Made by a program: the position numbers and the translations under genes. This document shows positions 27,679 through 35,464 of a DNA stretch of 64,000 bases, one piece after another (the stretch's first letter is position 1; every line of letters starts with the position of its first letter). The stretch is taken from NCBI GenBank assembly GCA_024687745.1, contig JAILEM010000152.1:1-64000 (forward strand). The letters run 5' to 3'. The notes below the pieces were generated by a model. It saw only the letters and a list, made by a program, of their open reading frames with translations. It was not told the DNA's origin and ran no database searches. The DNA comes from Lachnospiraceae bacterium (GTDB taxonomy: Bacteria > Bacillota > Clostridia > Lachnospirales > Lachnospiraceae).

Positions 27679-28374
27679 ATGTTAGAAGAACTTAAAAAAA
27701 GAGTTTATGAAGCAAATATGGCACTTCCCAAATACGGTCTTGTAACCTTTACCTGGGGTAATGTCAGCGAGATAGACAGAGAGTCCGGACTTTTTGTCAT
27801 AAAACCGAGCGGTGTGGATTATGATGTGATGACACCCGATGATATGGTAGTTGTCGATCTAAACGGAAATAAGGTTGAGGGAAAGTATAAGCCCTCTTCG
27901 GATACTCCCACGCACGTGGTCCTTTATAATGCGTTTAAGGAGATCGGCGGTATAGTACATACGCATTCATCCTATGCTACAAGCTGGGCACAGTCCGGAA
28001 GGGATATCCCCTGCTACGGAACGACCCATGCCGATTATATCTACGGGGAGGTTCCCTGCGTAAGATGCCTCAGTAAGGAAGAGATCGAGAGTGCTTATGA
28101 GGAGAATACCGGACATCTCATAGTCAGTGAATTTGAAAGACTGAAAAAGGATCCGGTTGCGGTTCCCGCAGTTCTTTGCAAGAACCATGGCCCTTTTACC
28201 TGGGGAAAGGATGCGCATGAAGCCGTTCATAATGCTGTGGTTTTGGAGGAGGTTGCCAAGATGGCATTCAGGTGTGAGCTTATCAACAAAGATGTTAAGC
28301 CTGCGCCCTCAGAGCTTCAGGACAAGCATTATTACAGAAAGCATGGAGCAAATGCTTATTACGGGCAGAATTAA
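27679..28374 (+). CDS. araD: L-ribulose-5-phosphate 4-epimerase
   Basis: A 231-residue class II aldolase/adducin-family metal enzyme interconverting L-ribulose 5-phosphate and D-xylulose 5-phosphate. Visible signatures are [10 protein letters not shown] (about 25-34), KPSGVDYD (about 43-50), and the Zn-site [12 protein letters not shown] with the two catalytic histidines (about 94-105); the late ACKNHG-type stretch [10 protein letters not shown] (about 166-175) carries the third His. Length and the C-terminal [15 protein letters not shown] match AraD closely. It lies 47 bases after the FGGY kinase in the same orientation. Good AGGAT-type ribosome binding site. Confidence 0.93.
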   Translation: MLEELKKRVYEANMALPKYGLVTFTWGNVSEIDRESGLFVIKPSGVDYDVMTPDDMVVVDLNGNKVEGKYKPSSDTPTHVVLYNAFKEIGGIVHTHSSYATSWAQSGRDIPCYGTTHADYIYGEVPCVRCLSKEEIESAYEENTGHLIVSEFERLKKDPVAVPAVLCKNHGPFTWGKDAHEAVHNAVVLEEVAKMAFRCELINKDVKPAPSELQDKHYYRKHGANAYYGQN

Positions 28375-28418
28375 GACCTGTAAGCCTTAAAAATATAATA
28401 AACAGGAGATATGAAAGA

Positions 28419-28727
28419 ATGATCGAATTCAGGTATGATACTCAGTTATTACTGGATAAATATGTGGAGAACGGTGATGATCCCGATGATGTGGCCGATG
28501 ATCTGGTCGATGAGATAAGGGATCATATCACCGATACCTTTAAGGGAGACAGCATGGTAGTGGCCGGAGACAGCGGCGAGGATGAGAATGGAGAAAAGGC
28601 GATAGTCAAGCTTCATTATCATACAAATGAGCCATGGCTTGTTCTTGAGTACTGCAGATCTCTCGGTGAGATATATGATATTGTTGTTGAAGACATGGAC
28701 AGACAGTCAAGGGGACTTAAGGGATAA
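28419..28727 (+). CDS. Hypothetical acidic protein, 102 residues
   Basis: A small, strongly acidic soluble protein, with an Asp-rich stretch NGDDPDDVADDLVDEIRDH (about 18-36) and no membrane segment. I do not recognise the family. It is followed 2 bases later by the 86-residue gene, so the two are co-translated. Position downstream of araD suggests it may be the tail of that transcript, but a function link is not evident. Confidence 0.65.
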   Translation: MIEFRYDTQLLLDKYVENGDDPDDVADDLVDEIRDHITDTFKGDSMVVAGDSGEDENGEKAIVKLHYHTNEPWLVLEYCRSLGEIYDIVVEDMDRQSRGLKG

Positions 28728-28729
28728 AG

Positions 28730-28990
28730 ATGACAGAGGATGTTACTATCAGGTTTTCCGGGATCCTGGGTGAAAAAGGCAACAGATATATTGCCGTGAG
28801 CTTTTCCGACGGAAAAAGAACCTGTGAGGGAAGTATTCCCAAATGCAGGATAACAAAGAATAACGGCTTTGACGAGGATGAGCTTGCAAGCCTTGAGAAG
28901 TATCTAAGGGAGAATCAGAGCACTATCATAGCAAAGGCAAAGGGTATAAATCCCATAAAAGCCTTTATGAATTCCGGTAATGATAAATGA
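28730..28990 (+). CDS. Hypothetical protein, 86 residues
   Basis: A small soluble protein. It starts 2 bases after the previous stop, so it forms a pair with it. It contains a beta-rich N-terminal half (VTIRFSGILGEKGNRYIAVSF) and a helix-rich tail (about 47-72). I see no recognised domain. The two genes precede the alpha/beta hydrolase block by 34 bases. Confidence 0.6.
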   Translation: MTEDVTIRFSGILGEKGNRYIAVSFSDGKRTCEGSIPKCRITKNNGFDEDELASLEKYLRENQSTIIAKAKGINPIKAFMNSGNDK

Positions 28991-29024
28991 CCTGTTACCG
29001 GAACCTTAAAAGGATAAAGAGATT

Positions 29025-30005
29025 ATGGCAAGAACAGAAGTAGATAAACAGATAAGAGCCTTTGTCAGGGAGCATATAGGGAAACAGGATAAGCTTGATG
29101 AAAAGGAGAAGATGAGCCCTATAATGCAGGCTCTTAAGGCTGTTCATTCGGTTGCGACCGCAGGCGACTCAATTTCTCCCGAAGACCTGAAAAAACAGAG
29201 AACGGGTATGGATCTTTTTTCAAAGCTCGTGACCATACCTGTCGGGATAAGCTTTAAGGGCGTTAAGGTAAAGGATATAAACTGTGAATGGATAGTTCCG
29301 GACAGTGCACATGATAAAAGATATGTGATACTTTACTGCCACGGTGGAGGATATACCTGCGGAAGCATTAATTATGCAAGGGTCCTCTCAAGTAAGCTTT
29401 GTATACATACAGGGCTTACGGTTTTCTCCTTTGAATACAGACTTTCGCCTGAAAATCCATATCCTGCCGCAATAGATGACGCCATGACAGTATGGGATCA
29501 CCTCATGTATCTGGGTTACGGGGCAAAGGATATTATCATATGCGGAGATTCGGCAGGCGGTAATCTCGCTCTTGAGATCTGCTCAAGGTTAAGGAGTGAG
29601 AACAGGATCTTGCCAAGAGCCATGGCACTTATGAGTCCCTGGACGGATATGACCATGAGCGGGGATTCATATGATGAATGTAAGGATATAGATCCCATAC
29701 TTACAGCTGAGTATATTAAGGCCTGCAGGGGAGCCTATGCGGGTTCACATGTGGATTTTTCCCTTCCTCAGTTCAGTCCCCTGTATGAAGACTTTGACGG
29801 TTATCCCCCTGTTCTCGTACAGGTCGGGAGTAATGAGATACTTAAGTCTGACAGTGAAAGACTTGTTGAGAGACTGAAGAAGTCAGACGTCCGTGCCCTA
29901 CTTGAGGTTTATGAGGACGGATGGCATGTCTTCCAGCAGATGCCGATAAGAAAAGCGTCCAAAGCTATAAACAGTATCGGCGGTTTTATTTATGATAATG
30001 TTTAA
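29025..30005 (+). CDS. Alpha/beta hydrolase (HSL-type esterase)
   Basis: A 326-residue serine hydrolase of the hormone-sensitive-lipase branch. The oxyanion motif HGGGYTCGS is at 106-114 and the nucleophile motif GDSAGGN at about 173-179 (Ser175). The acid and base are probable in VGSNEILKSDS (Asp near 285) and GWHVFQQ (His near 308). No signal peptide, so it acts in the cytosol, on short-chain esters or lipids. It is first of a three-gene block with an acyltransferase (30029) and DUF6320 (31311). Confidence 0.9.
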   Translation: MARTEVDKQIRAFVREHIGKQDKLDEKEKMSPIMQALKAVHSVATAGDSISPEDLKKQRTGMDLFSKLVTIPVGISFKGVKVKDINCEWIVPDSAHDKRYVILYCHGGGYTCGSINYARVLSSKLCIHTGLTVFSFEYRLSPENPYPAAIDDAMTVWDHLMYLGYGAKDIIICGDSAGGNLALEICSRLRSENRILPRAMALMSPWTDMTMSGDSYDECKDIDPILTAEYIKACRGAYAGSHVDFSLPQFSPLYEDFDGYPPVLVQVGSNEILKSDSERLVERLKKSDVRALLEVYEDGWHVFQQMPIRKASKAINSIGGFIYDNV

Positions 30006-30028
30006 ACTGATTGACAGGTGGTCAGATT

Positions 30029-31285
30029 ATGCCTTCTGATAAATGGTACAGAGTTGACAATGTAGCAAAGGTTTTTCTTGCATCATATAATAAAAGGGAT
30101 ACCAGATCCTTCAGGGTGAGTGCTACCCTGAAGGAGGAGATAGAACCGGAGCTTCTGGATATCGCGGTAAAAAGAGCTCTTGAATTAAGACCCCAGTATC
30201 AGGTACTCATCCATCAGGGCTTATTCTGGCATTATATGGATCATGAGGATATAGAACCCTGTGTCTGTGAGGAGAATGAAAGGCCCTGTCCCATGCTGTA
30301 TGGGCCGGAGATAAAGGGAAGGCTGCATTTTAAGGTGAGCTATCATTATAACAGGATAAATCTTGAAATGTTCCATGCTCTTTCCGACGGTAACGGGGGT
30401 GTGGACTTTTTAAAGCTCATAGTCCTTAATTATCTTGCGCAGGCTCATCCGGGAAAGTTTAATAATGTATCGTTTAAGAGTGATGCTACGGCCATGGGGC
30501 TTGAGGAGAACAGCTTTGACCAGTTTTATGAAAAAGGCGGGCTGCTTCCGAAGGCTTCGGCGGTAAAAAAAGCATACAGGATTAGGGGGCTTAAGCTTCC
30601 GAATAACCAGCTCCAGTTTTTTGAAGTACATATGCCTGTAAAGGATATATTAAAGCTGGCAAAGGATAACGGTTCCACGCTGACAAGCTTTCTTTGCGCA
30701 AGACTCATGCTCGCTTTAAAGAGGGATATGCCTCTTCTTCAGAAGAACAGACCCGTCACGATAAGTATGCCTGTCAATCTCAGAAATTTCTATGATTCTT
30801 CCACATCGAGGAACTTTTTTAACTCAGTTTATGTGAGTCATGTTTTCAGTGAGGAGATAAGCCTCGAGGCTCTTTCGAAGGAATGTGATAAAAAGCTTAA
30901 GGAAGAGCTGACTCCTGAGATGATAGCAAAAAGGATGAACAATTATGAGAAGATCGAGAGACTCCTCTTTGTGAGGATGGTGCCTCTTTTCATAAAGAAT
31001 CCGGTGGTGGCGTTATCATCGGCCATTGAATCAAGGGGTGTAAGTGCGATCATATCAAACCTTGGAAGGATAAGCATGCCTGAGGAGTTAAAGCCCTATA
31101 TAGAAGGCTTTGCAGCGTATTGCAGTACATCCAGTTTTTTTATAACCTGTGCTTCTTATGAAGATGATTTTGTGATGGGTATTGCCTACGCATACAGAAA
31201 TACGGCCGTTATAAGGAATTTTCTGACCGCATTTGCGCAGGACGGTATCGATGTCACTTTATATGCCACGGACATAACAGAGTAG
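30029..31285 (+). CDS. Condensation-domain-like acyltransferase (alcohol acetyltransferase-like)
   Basis: A 418-residue protein of the chloramphenicol-acetyltransferase/condensation-domain superfamily. The catalytic HALSDGNGG (His116, Asp120, Gly121) fits the HxxxD(G) motif; a C-terminal SAIISNLGRI stretch (about 334-343) corresponds to the conserved channel region. In Lachnospiraceae this family is often annotated alcohol acetyltransferase; the acyl and acceptor substrates are unknown. ATG 30029 has AGGTGG 7 bases upstream; a TTG at 30011 precedes that site and is unlikely. It follows the esterase by 23 bases. Confidence 0.82.
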   Translation: MPSDKWYRVDNVAKVFLASYNKRDTRSFRVSATLKEEIEPELLDIAVKRALELRPQYQVLIHQGLFWHYMDHEDIEPCVCEENERPCPMLYGPEIKGRLHFKVSYHYNRINLEMFHALSDGNGGVDFLKLIVLNYLAQAHPGKFNNVSFKSDATAMGLEENSFDQFYEKGGLLPKASAVKKAYRIRGLKLPNNQLQFFEVHMPVKDILKLAKDNGSTLTSFLCARLMLALKRDMPLLQKNRPVTISMPVNLRNFYDSSTSRNFFNSVYVSHVFSEEISLEALSKECDKKLKEELTPEMIAKRMNNYEKIERLLFVRMVPLFIKNPVVALSSAIESRGVSAIISNLGRISMPEELKPYIEGFAAYCSTSSFFITCASYEDDFVMGIAYAYRNTAVIRNFLTAFAQDGIDVTLYATDITE

Positions 31286-31310
31286 GAATGATCGGGGTAA
31301 GGAAAGATAA

Positions 31311-31973
31311 ATGAAAAGTTGTCCGAATTGTAAGATCAATATAGGAGGAACCTTTGAGGAATGCCCTCTGTGTCAGGGGCGTCTGTTAGGCGATGCCACA
31401 ATAGATTATTTTCCAAAGAGTGCCAATGTCAAACAAAGGCCGCTCTGGCAGAATATCATTATCTTTATCATGCTTTCTGCCGTTGTTGTGACCCTGTCCC
31501 TTGATTTCCTCTTCCTTGACGGTCCTCATATCCATTTCGGACTTATAGTAACCATCTGGGTACTGATCCTCTTTTTTATAAACAGAAGATTTATGAATAA
31601 TCACAGGATAATCTCCAGGATGATCACGCTATGTATGATGGCGGCCTCAGTGGGTGCCATACTTACCGAATATGTAGCCGGCTATAAGGGAGTTACCACG
31701 CATTATGTCATACCGGGCTTTATAAGTGCAGCTCTTATAGCTAATTTTATCCTGTCCTTTATTGACAGGACTGACAGCTATAATGCCACATTTTATATTC
31801 TGTGGACGATACTTTTGGGTGTTATCCCCTGTATTGTTATAATAATAAGTAAAAATCACACGTCCATAGGATGGGAGATCTGCTTTTTTACAAGCGTCCT
31901 GGTCTTTGTGGGGCTGATCGTTTTTAAGGGAAGGGATGTTCTGGCAGAGATCCATAAGAGACTTCATTTTTGA
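31311..31973 (+). CDS. DUF6320 membrane protein with zinc-ribbon head
   Basis: A 220-residue protein. The N-terminal zinc ribbon has four Cys (CPNC at 4-7, CPLC at 18-21). Six or so hydrophobic segments follow (about 48-68, 75-92, 103-122, 131-149, 157-178, 184-203). This family is, in my recollection, commonly encoded next to the alpha/beta hydrolase and acyltransferase just upstream; I call it DUF6320 on that basis. Predicted membrane partner of the esterase/acyltransferase pair, role unknown. Confidence 0.78.
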   Translation: MKSCPNCKINIGGTFEECPLCQGRLLGDATIDYFPKSANVKQRPLWQNIIIFIMLSAVVVTLSLDFLFLDGPHIHFGLIVTIWVLILFFINRRFMNNHRIISRMITLCMMAASVGAILTEYVAGYKGVTTHYVIPGFISAALIANFILSFIDRTDSYNATFYILWTILLGVIPCIVIIISKNHTSIGWEICFFTSVLVFVGLIVFKGRDVLAEIHKRLHF

Positions 31974-32031
31974 TCCCTGAGGAATTAAGATAATTTAACA
32001 AAAACCTGTTTTAAATACAGGACAGAATAAG

Positions 32032-32982
32032 ATGTATCAGAAAGGACTTTGTATGTTTATATTACTGACCGAAATGCCTGAGCTTCCAAAGATCGGTGAA
32101 ACAGAGGAGATCCCTCAGGCTGAAGCGATAAGCGATACGCTTTCGGAGATATTTAAGACGAATATCAAGTCAAGTACGGTAGATTTTCTGATAAAACTGC
32201 TGTTTGCGGCGGTGGTCTTTGTGATAGGGGTCTATGTGATAAAGCTTATCCGTAAGCTCCTCGTAAAATATCTGGACAGATCTTCGGTGCCGATAGATAA
32301 CATAAGCTTTATTGATTCCATAGTAAAGATCCTTCTTTATCTTGTTCTTATCATGATAATAGCCGGTAATTTCGGGATACAGGCAACATCTATCCTTGCT
32401 CTCATAGGTTCGGCCGGTCTGACGATAGGTCTTGCATTTCAGGGAGCTCTGTCAAACTTTGCGGGCGGGATACTCATACTGATGACAAAGCCCTTTGCTC
32501 TTGGTGATTATATAATCGCAGACGGCAGTCATGAAGGGACGGTAGTAGATATAGCTATCGTACATACTAAGCTTCGTACAGTGGATAACAGGATAATAAT
32601 AATACCCAACGGTGAGCTTGCAAAAACGACTCTCATCAATACGACCGCGGAAAGGATGAGAAAGATAGAGATCCTTATAGGTATCTCCTACAATGAGGAT
32701 ATAGACAGAGTAAGAGCTGTTATAAATGATGTTCTTCAAAAAGACGGGGATGTGAAAAAGGATGAGGATATAAAGATCTTCGTAAATAAGTTCTGTAATT
32801 CAAGCGTTGAGATCGGGATAAGAGTCATGGTGGATACGGAAAAATACTTTGAAACCAAATGGCGCTTAAATGAAAACCTGAAGAAGGCCTTTGACGGTAA
32901 CGGTATAGAGATACCCTTCGATCAGATAGATGTTCATATTAAAAATGATATCAGCCAAGAGCCACATCAAGTATCATCATGA
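32032..32982 (+). CDS. Small-conductance mechanosensitive channel (MscS family)
   Basis: A 316-residue channel, standard MscS size. Membrane helices are at about 52-72, 90-112 and the pore helix TSILALIGSAGLTIGLAFQG at 122-141. The beta-domain VVDIAIVHTKLRTVDNRIIIIPN and the C-terminal alpha/beta domain follow. It releases solutes on hypo-osmotic shock. An ATG at 32053 with AAAGGA ahead may be the real start, seven residues shorter. Its last 32 bases overlap the convergent ZIP transporter gene. Confidence 0.92.
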   Translation: MYQKGLCMFILLTEMPELPKIGETEEIPQAEAISDTLSEIFKTNIKSSTVDFLIKLLFAAVVFVIGVYVIKLIRKLLVKYLDRSSVPIDNISFIDSIVKILLYLVLIMIIAGNFGIQATSILALIGSAGLTIGLAFQGALSNFAGGILILMTKPFALGDYIIADGSHEGTVVDIAIVHTKLRTVDNRIIIIPNGELAKTTLINTTAERMRKIEILIGISYNEDIDRVRAVINDVLQKDGDVKKDEDIKIFVNKFCNSSVEIGIRVMVDTEKYFETKWRLNENLKKAFDGNGIEIPFDQIDVHIKNDISQEPHQVSS

Positions 32983-33736
32983 CACAGAAGCCAAGAGAAA
33001 ACATGATCGTAGCCAGATTCGAATGATCCCCTTCAGACATTTCGGGAATGAGCTCCTCCACGACAACGTATATCATGGCACCTGCCGCAAAGGATAAAAG
33101 ATAAGGAAGTACGGGGATTATTATTCCCGATAAAAGGATGGTCAAAAGACCTGCCAGGGGTTCAACGGCACCCGTCAGGATACCTAAGAGGCAGGCTTTT
33201 TTCTTTGACATGCCCTCAGCGTGAAGGGGCATTGATACTATGGCTCCCTCGGGAAAATTCTGTATCGCTATTCCAAGCGCAAGAGCCAAAGCTCCGGTTG
33301 CGGAGATATTGGCATGACCCGAGATCCACCCGGCATAAACAACACCTACGGCCATACCCTCGGGAATGTTATGAAGGGCTACGGCAAAGACCATCATGGT
33401 GGTTTTCCTTAAAGAGGACTTTGGACCCTCGGGAGTATCGCTGTTTAAGTGTAAGTGAGGAGTTACATTATCAAGAAGGAGTAAGAAGAGGATTCCTAAC
33501 ATAAACCCGGTTACAGCCGGAATAAAAGCAAGCTTTCCCATATGGCCGGACTGATCCATGGAAGGGATCAGAAGACTCCAGACGGATGCCGCTACCATAA
33601 CGCCTGCAGCAAAACCCGTAAGTGCACGTCTGAGCGAAAGATTCATCTCCTTCATGAAGATAACACAGACAGCGCCAAGTGAAGTACCTAAAAACGGTAT
33701 GAGAAGACCTTCGGTAACTGAAATAAAATCTGACAT
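32951..33736 (-). CDS. ZIP family metal transporter
   Basis: A 261-residue inner-membrane importer of divalent metal such as Zn(II). About eight hydrophobic segments are visible. The signature helices carry HNIPEGMAVGVVYAG (about 121-135) and IQNFPEGAIVSMPLH (about 157-171); these His/Pro/Glu pairs form the binuclear metal site of the family. The loop between helices 3 and 4 has HLHLNSDTPEG with histidines. It converges on the MscS gene and overlaps its end. A hairpin lies just upstream of its start (33773-33798). Confidence 0.92.
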   Translation of the reverse strand: MSDFISVTEGLLIPFLGTSLGAVCVIFMKEMNLSLRRALTGFAAGVMVAASVWSLLIPSMDQSGHMGKLAFIPAVTGFMLGILFLLLLDNVTPHLHLNSDTPEGPKSSLRKTTMMVFAVALHNIPEGMAVGVVYAGWISGHANISATGALALALGIAIQNFPEGAIVSMPLHAEGMSKKKACLLGILTGAVEPLAGLLTILLSGIIIPVLPYLLSFAAGAMIYVVVEELIPEMSEGDHSNLATIMFSLGFCVMMILDVALG

Positions 33737-33772
33737 AGGCAGTCCTTTCTTAATTGTCCATAAAAAGGGAGG

Positions 33773-33801
33773 AGCCGAGTAAGTTTTCTTACTCGGCTTT
33801 T
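33773..33801. terminator. 11-bp hairpin ahead of the ZIP gene
   Basis: AGCCGAGTAAG (33773-33783) pairs with CTTACTCGGCT (33788-33798) around a TTTT loop, followed by TTTA on the plus strand. No plus-strand gene needs a terminator here, so it may be a minus-strand 5' leader structure of the ZIP gene, possibly metal-responsive, or a transcription barrier. Confidence 0.6.
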
Positions 33802-33803
33802 AT

Positions 33804-34139
33804 GAAAAAGATTTAAGCATATCAAAAAAATTAATTATCCTTATTAATAATTACTTCCCTGTTGCTATGATACTAATATAAAGCCGAAATGTGAAGAAAT
33901 AATATTTTTGTTTTTAACAGTTTGTTTATTAATTGTAAACAAAATATGAACATCATATTTGTGAAAAATAACAAAACCGGGAAAGCATACCTTCATCCTT
34001 CACCGAAAGGGAAGTAAGGTTAATTAAATTATTGAAATAATTAAATTTCTATAATATAATAACTTTGATTTTGGCTTTATACAGATATTGTTACCTTGAC
34101 ACAACAAAGTGACAACTGAAACATATTATTAACAAAGGA
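33804..34139. other. AT-rich intergenic region between ZIP and GGDEF genes
   Basis: About 340 bases with no convincing gene. It contains AT-rich tracts with inverted stretches, a patch at 33975-34020 that could fold (GGGAAAGC.. ..GAAAGGGAAG) but matches no riboswitch I know, and a promoter at 34032-34060. A minus-strand TTGATA (N17) TAAAAG may serve the ZIP gene near 33825-33800. Confidence 0.4.
34032..34060 (+). promoter_or_regulatory. Sigma-A promoter of the GGDEF gene
   Basis: TTGAAA (34032-34037), 17-base spacer, TATAAT (34055-34060). The transcript leader would be about 100 bases. Confidence 0.65.
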
Positions 34140-34157
34140 ACTCCGGTCTTTCGGAGT
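34140..34157 (+). promoter_or_regulatory. Hairpin between ribosome binding site candidates and the GGDEF start
   Basis: ACTCCG (34140-34145) pairs with CGGAGT (34152-34157). GGAG in the right arm is the nearest SD-like sequence to ATG 34168 (11-base gap); AAAGGA lies just left of the stem. Folding would either hide GGAG or bring AAAGGA closer. Possibly translational control. Confidence 0.45.
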
Positions 34158-34167
34158 GCAGACTTTA

Positions 34168-35253
34168 ATGAAAAAAGATACTGTTAATCTTAAGAGGATA
34201 ATAAATTATTTAAATACCAATAAATATTATTACGTAACAGTTCTTATCGGCCTTATCCATGTGGGATTCTTTATTTTCTTTCTGAAATTTAAGGTTTGGC
34301 CCATGGTCATATTCAATGTTATCAGTCCGATCCTATATTTTTCATCCTTAAGGTTAATCAGGCAGGGTAAGCTCCTTGCGATGTTTCTGTTTGATTATAT
34401 AGAGATCTCGGTTCATGCGATCATGGCTTCTATCTGTGTGGGATGGGGTTTTGATTTTGAACAGTATATATTCACCCTCGTGCCATACGGATATTTTATC
34501 TGCTATGAGCTGTTCAAAGGGAAAAAACGTTACATAATCGCTTCGGTACTGGGACTTGTCGATGCGGTCGCTTCTCTTATAGTGAGATATTATACCTACA
34601 GTCATGAGCCTCTTTATAAGACACCTGAGCGACTGGCCTTTCTGTTTAACCAGTTTAATCTTATCGTTGCTTATGTGGCGCTGTTTTTCTTCCTTATAAT
34701 GTTCATGTTTGAGCTGTATGTGATGGAAGCCAAGATGGAGGCAGAAAATGCCGTTCTTAATCACGATGCGAGTGTGGATCCCCTTACGACCCTTCTTAAC
34801 AGGAGAAGCATGAAGACTCATCTGGAGGAGGCATATAATAAAAAAGAGCCTTTTTCTGTTGCCATGATAGATCTGGATGATTTTAAAAGTATCAATGATT
34901 CCTACGGTCATGATGCCGGAGACCTGGTATTAAAGGAGATGACCAGGATAGTTAAAAGCTGCGTTCCCGAGGGAAATCCCATATGCAGATGGGGAGGAGA
35001 GGAGATCCTTATACTTTTCAACGGGATGGATAAGGACGAGGCTACTGGGATCTGTGAAGAGATCAGGGAAAAAATGGAAAGAAATGAGATAAACTTTTTT
35101 AATAAGAAATTAAAGATCACAATGACTATAGGTGTTGCTCCTCACAGGATGGCTTACAGTATAGATGAGACTATAGCTGAGGCAGATGAGAAGATGTATT
35201 ACGGTAAGGAAAAAGGCAAAAACCTGGTGATCTCAAATCTAAACGGTCTATAG
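34168..35253 (+). CDS. Membrane GGDEF protein (diguanylate cyclase)
   Basis: A 361-residue protein predicted to make c-di-GMP from GTP. Six hydrophobic segments occupy residues 15-195, forming an integral sensor with short loops. The GGDEF domain (about 205-361) carries DPLTTLLNRRSM, DLDDFKSINDSYGHDAGD and the active-site motif RWGGEEILI. It is GGEEI, an accepted variant. Start ATG 34168 is preferred to GTG 34156. Downstream clpB has its own promoter. Confidence 0.9.
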   Translation: MKKDTVNLKRIINYLNTNKYYYVTVLIGLIHVGFFIFFLKFKVWPMVIFNVISPILYFSSLRLIRQGKLLAMFLFDYIEISVHAIMASICVGWGFDFEQYIFTLVPYGYFICYELFKGKKRYIIASVLGLVDAVASLIVRYYTYSHEPLYKTPERLAFLFNQFNLIVAYVALFFFLIMFMFELYVMEAKMEAENAVLNHDASVDPLTTLLNRRSMKTHLEEAYNKKEPFSVAMIDLDDFKSINDSYGHDAGDLVLKEMTRIVKSCVPEGNPICRWGGEEILILFNGMDKDEATGICEEIREKMERNEINFFNKKLKITMTIGVAPHRMAYSIDETIAEADEKMYYGKEKGKNLVISNLNGL

Positions 35254-35346
35254 ATCACATATAGGGCAGATAAAATACAGATCAGAACCTGATCAAAACG
35301 GGATAAATACGGAAAGAAAAAATTCCCTTTATCATCGGAAAAATAA

Positions 35347-35373
35347 TTAGCACTCACCACTTGACGTGGCTAA
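35347..35373 (+). promoter_or_regulatory. Degenerate CIRCE element upstream of clpB
   Basis: Left arm TTAGCACTC (35347-35355) is perfect. The right arm position reads CGTGGCTAA, matching only the last five bases of GAGTGCTAA. Both sides align with the hsp20 CIRCE with small indels, so it is a decayed or altered copy. Confidence 0.7.
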
Positions 35374-35389
35374 CAATTTATTGTATCCT
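35361..35389 (+). promoter_or_regulatory. Sigma-A promoter of clpB
   Basis: TTGACG (35361-35366), 17-base spacer, TATCCT (35384-35389). The -35 sits in the degenerate CIRCE as in hsp20. TATCCTT/AAGGATA (35384-35390/35397-35403) can form a hairpin across the -10 and start point. Confidence 0.7.
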
Positions 35390-35464
35390 TTTTAAGAAGG
35401 ATAAATTGTTTTATCTTTATATCTGAATTACGGAAATACTTTATTCGGAAAAGAGGTGAAGGGT

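Noticed and set aside
33975..34020. Possible c-di-GMP (GEMM) riboswitch before a GGDEF gene
   Set aside because: The conserved GGGCAAACC and GCAAAGCC core sequences are missing and it lies upstream of the promoter.
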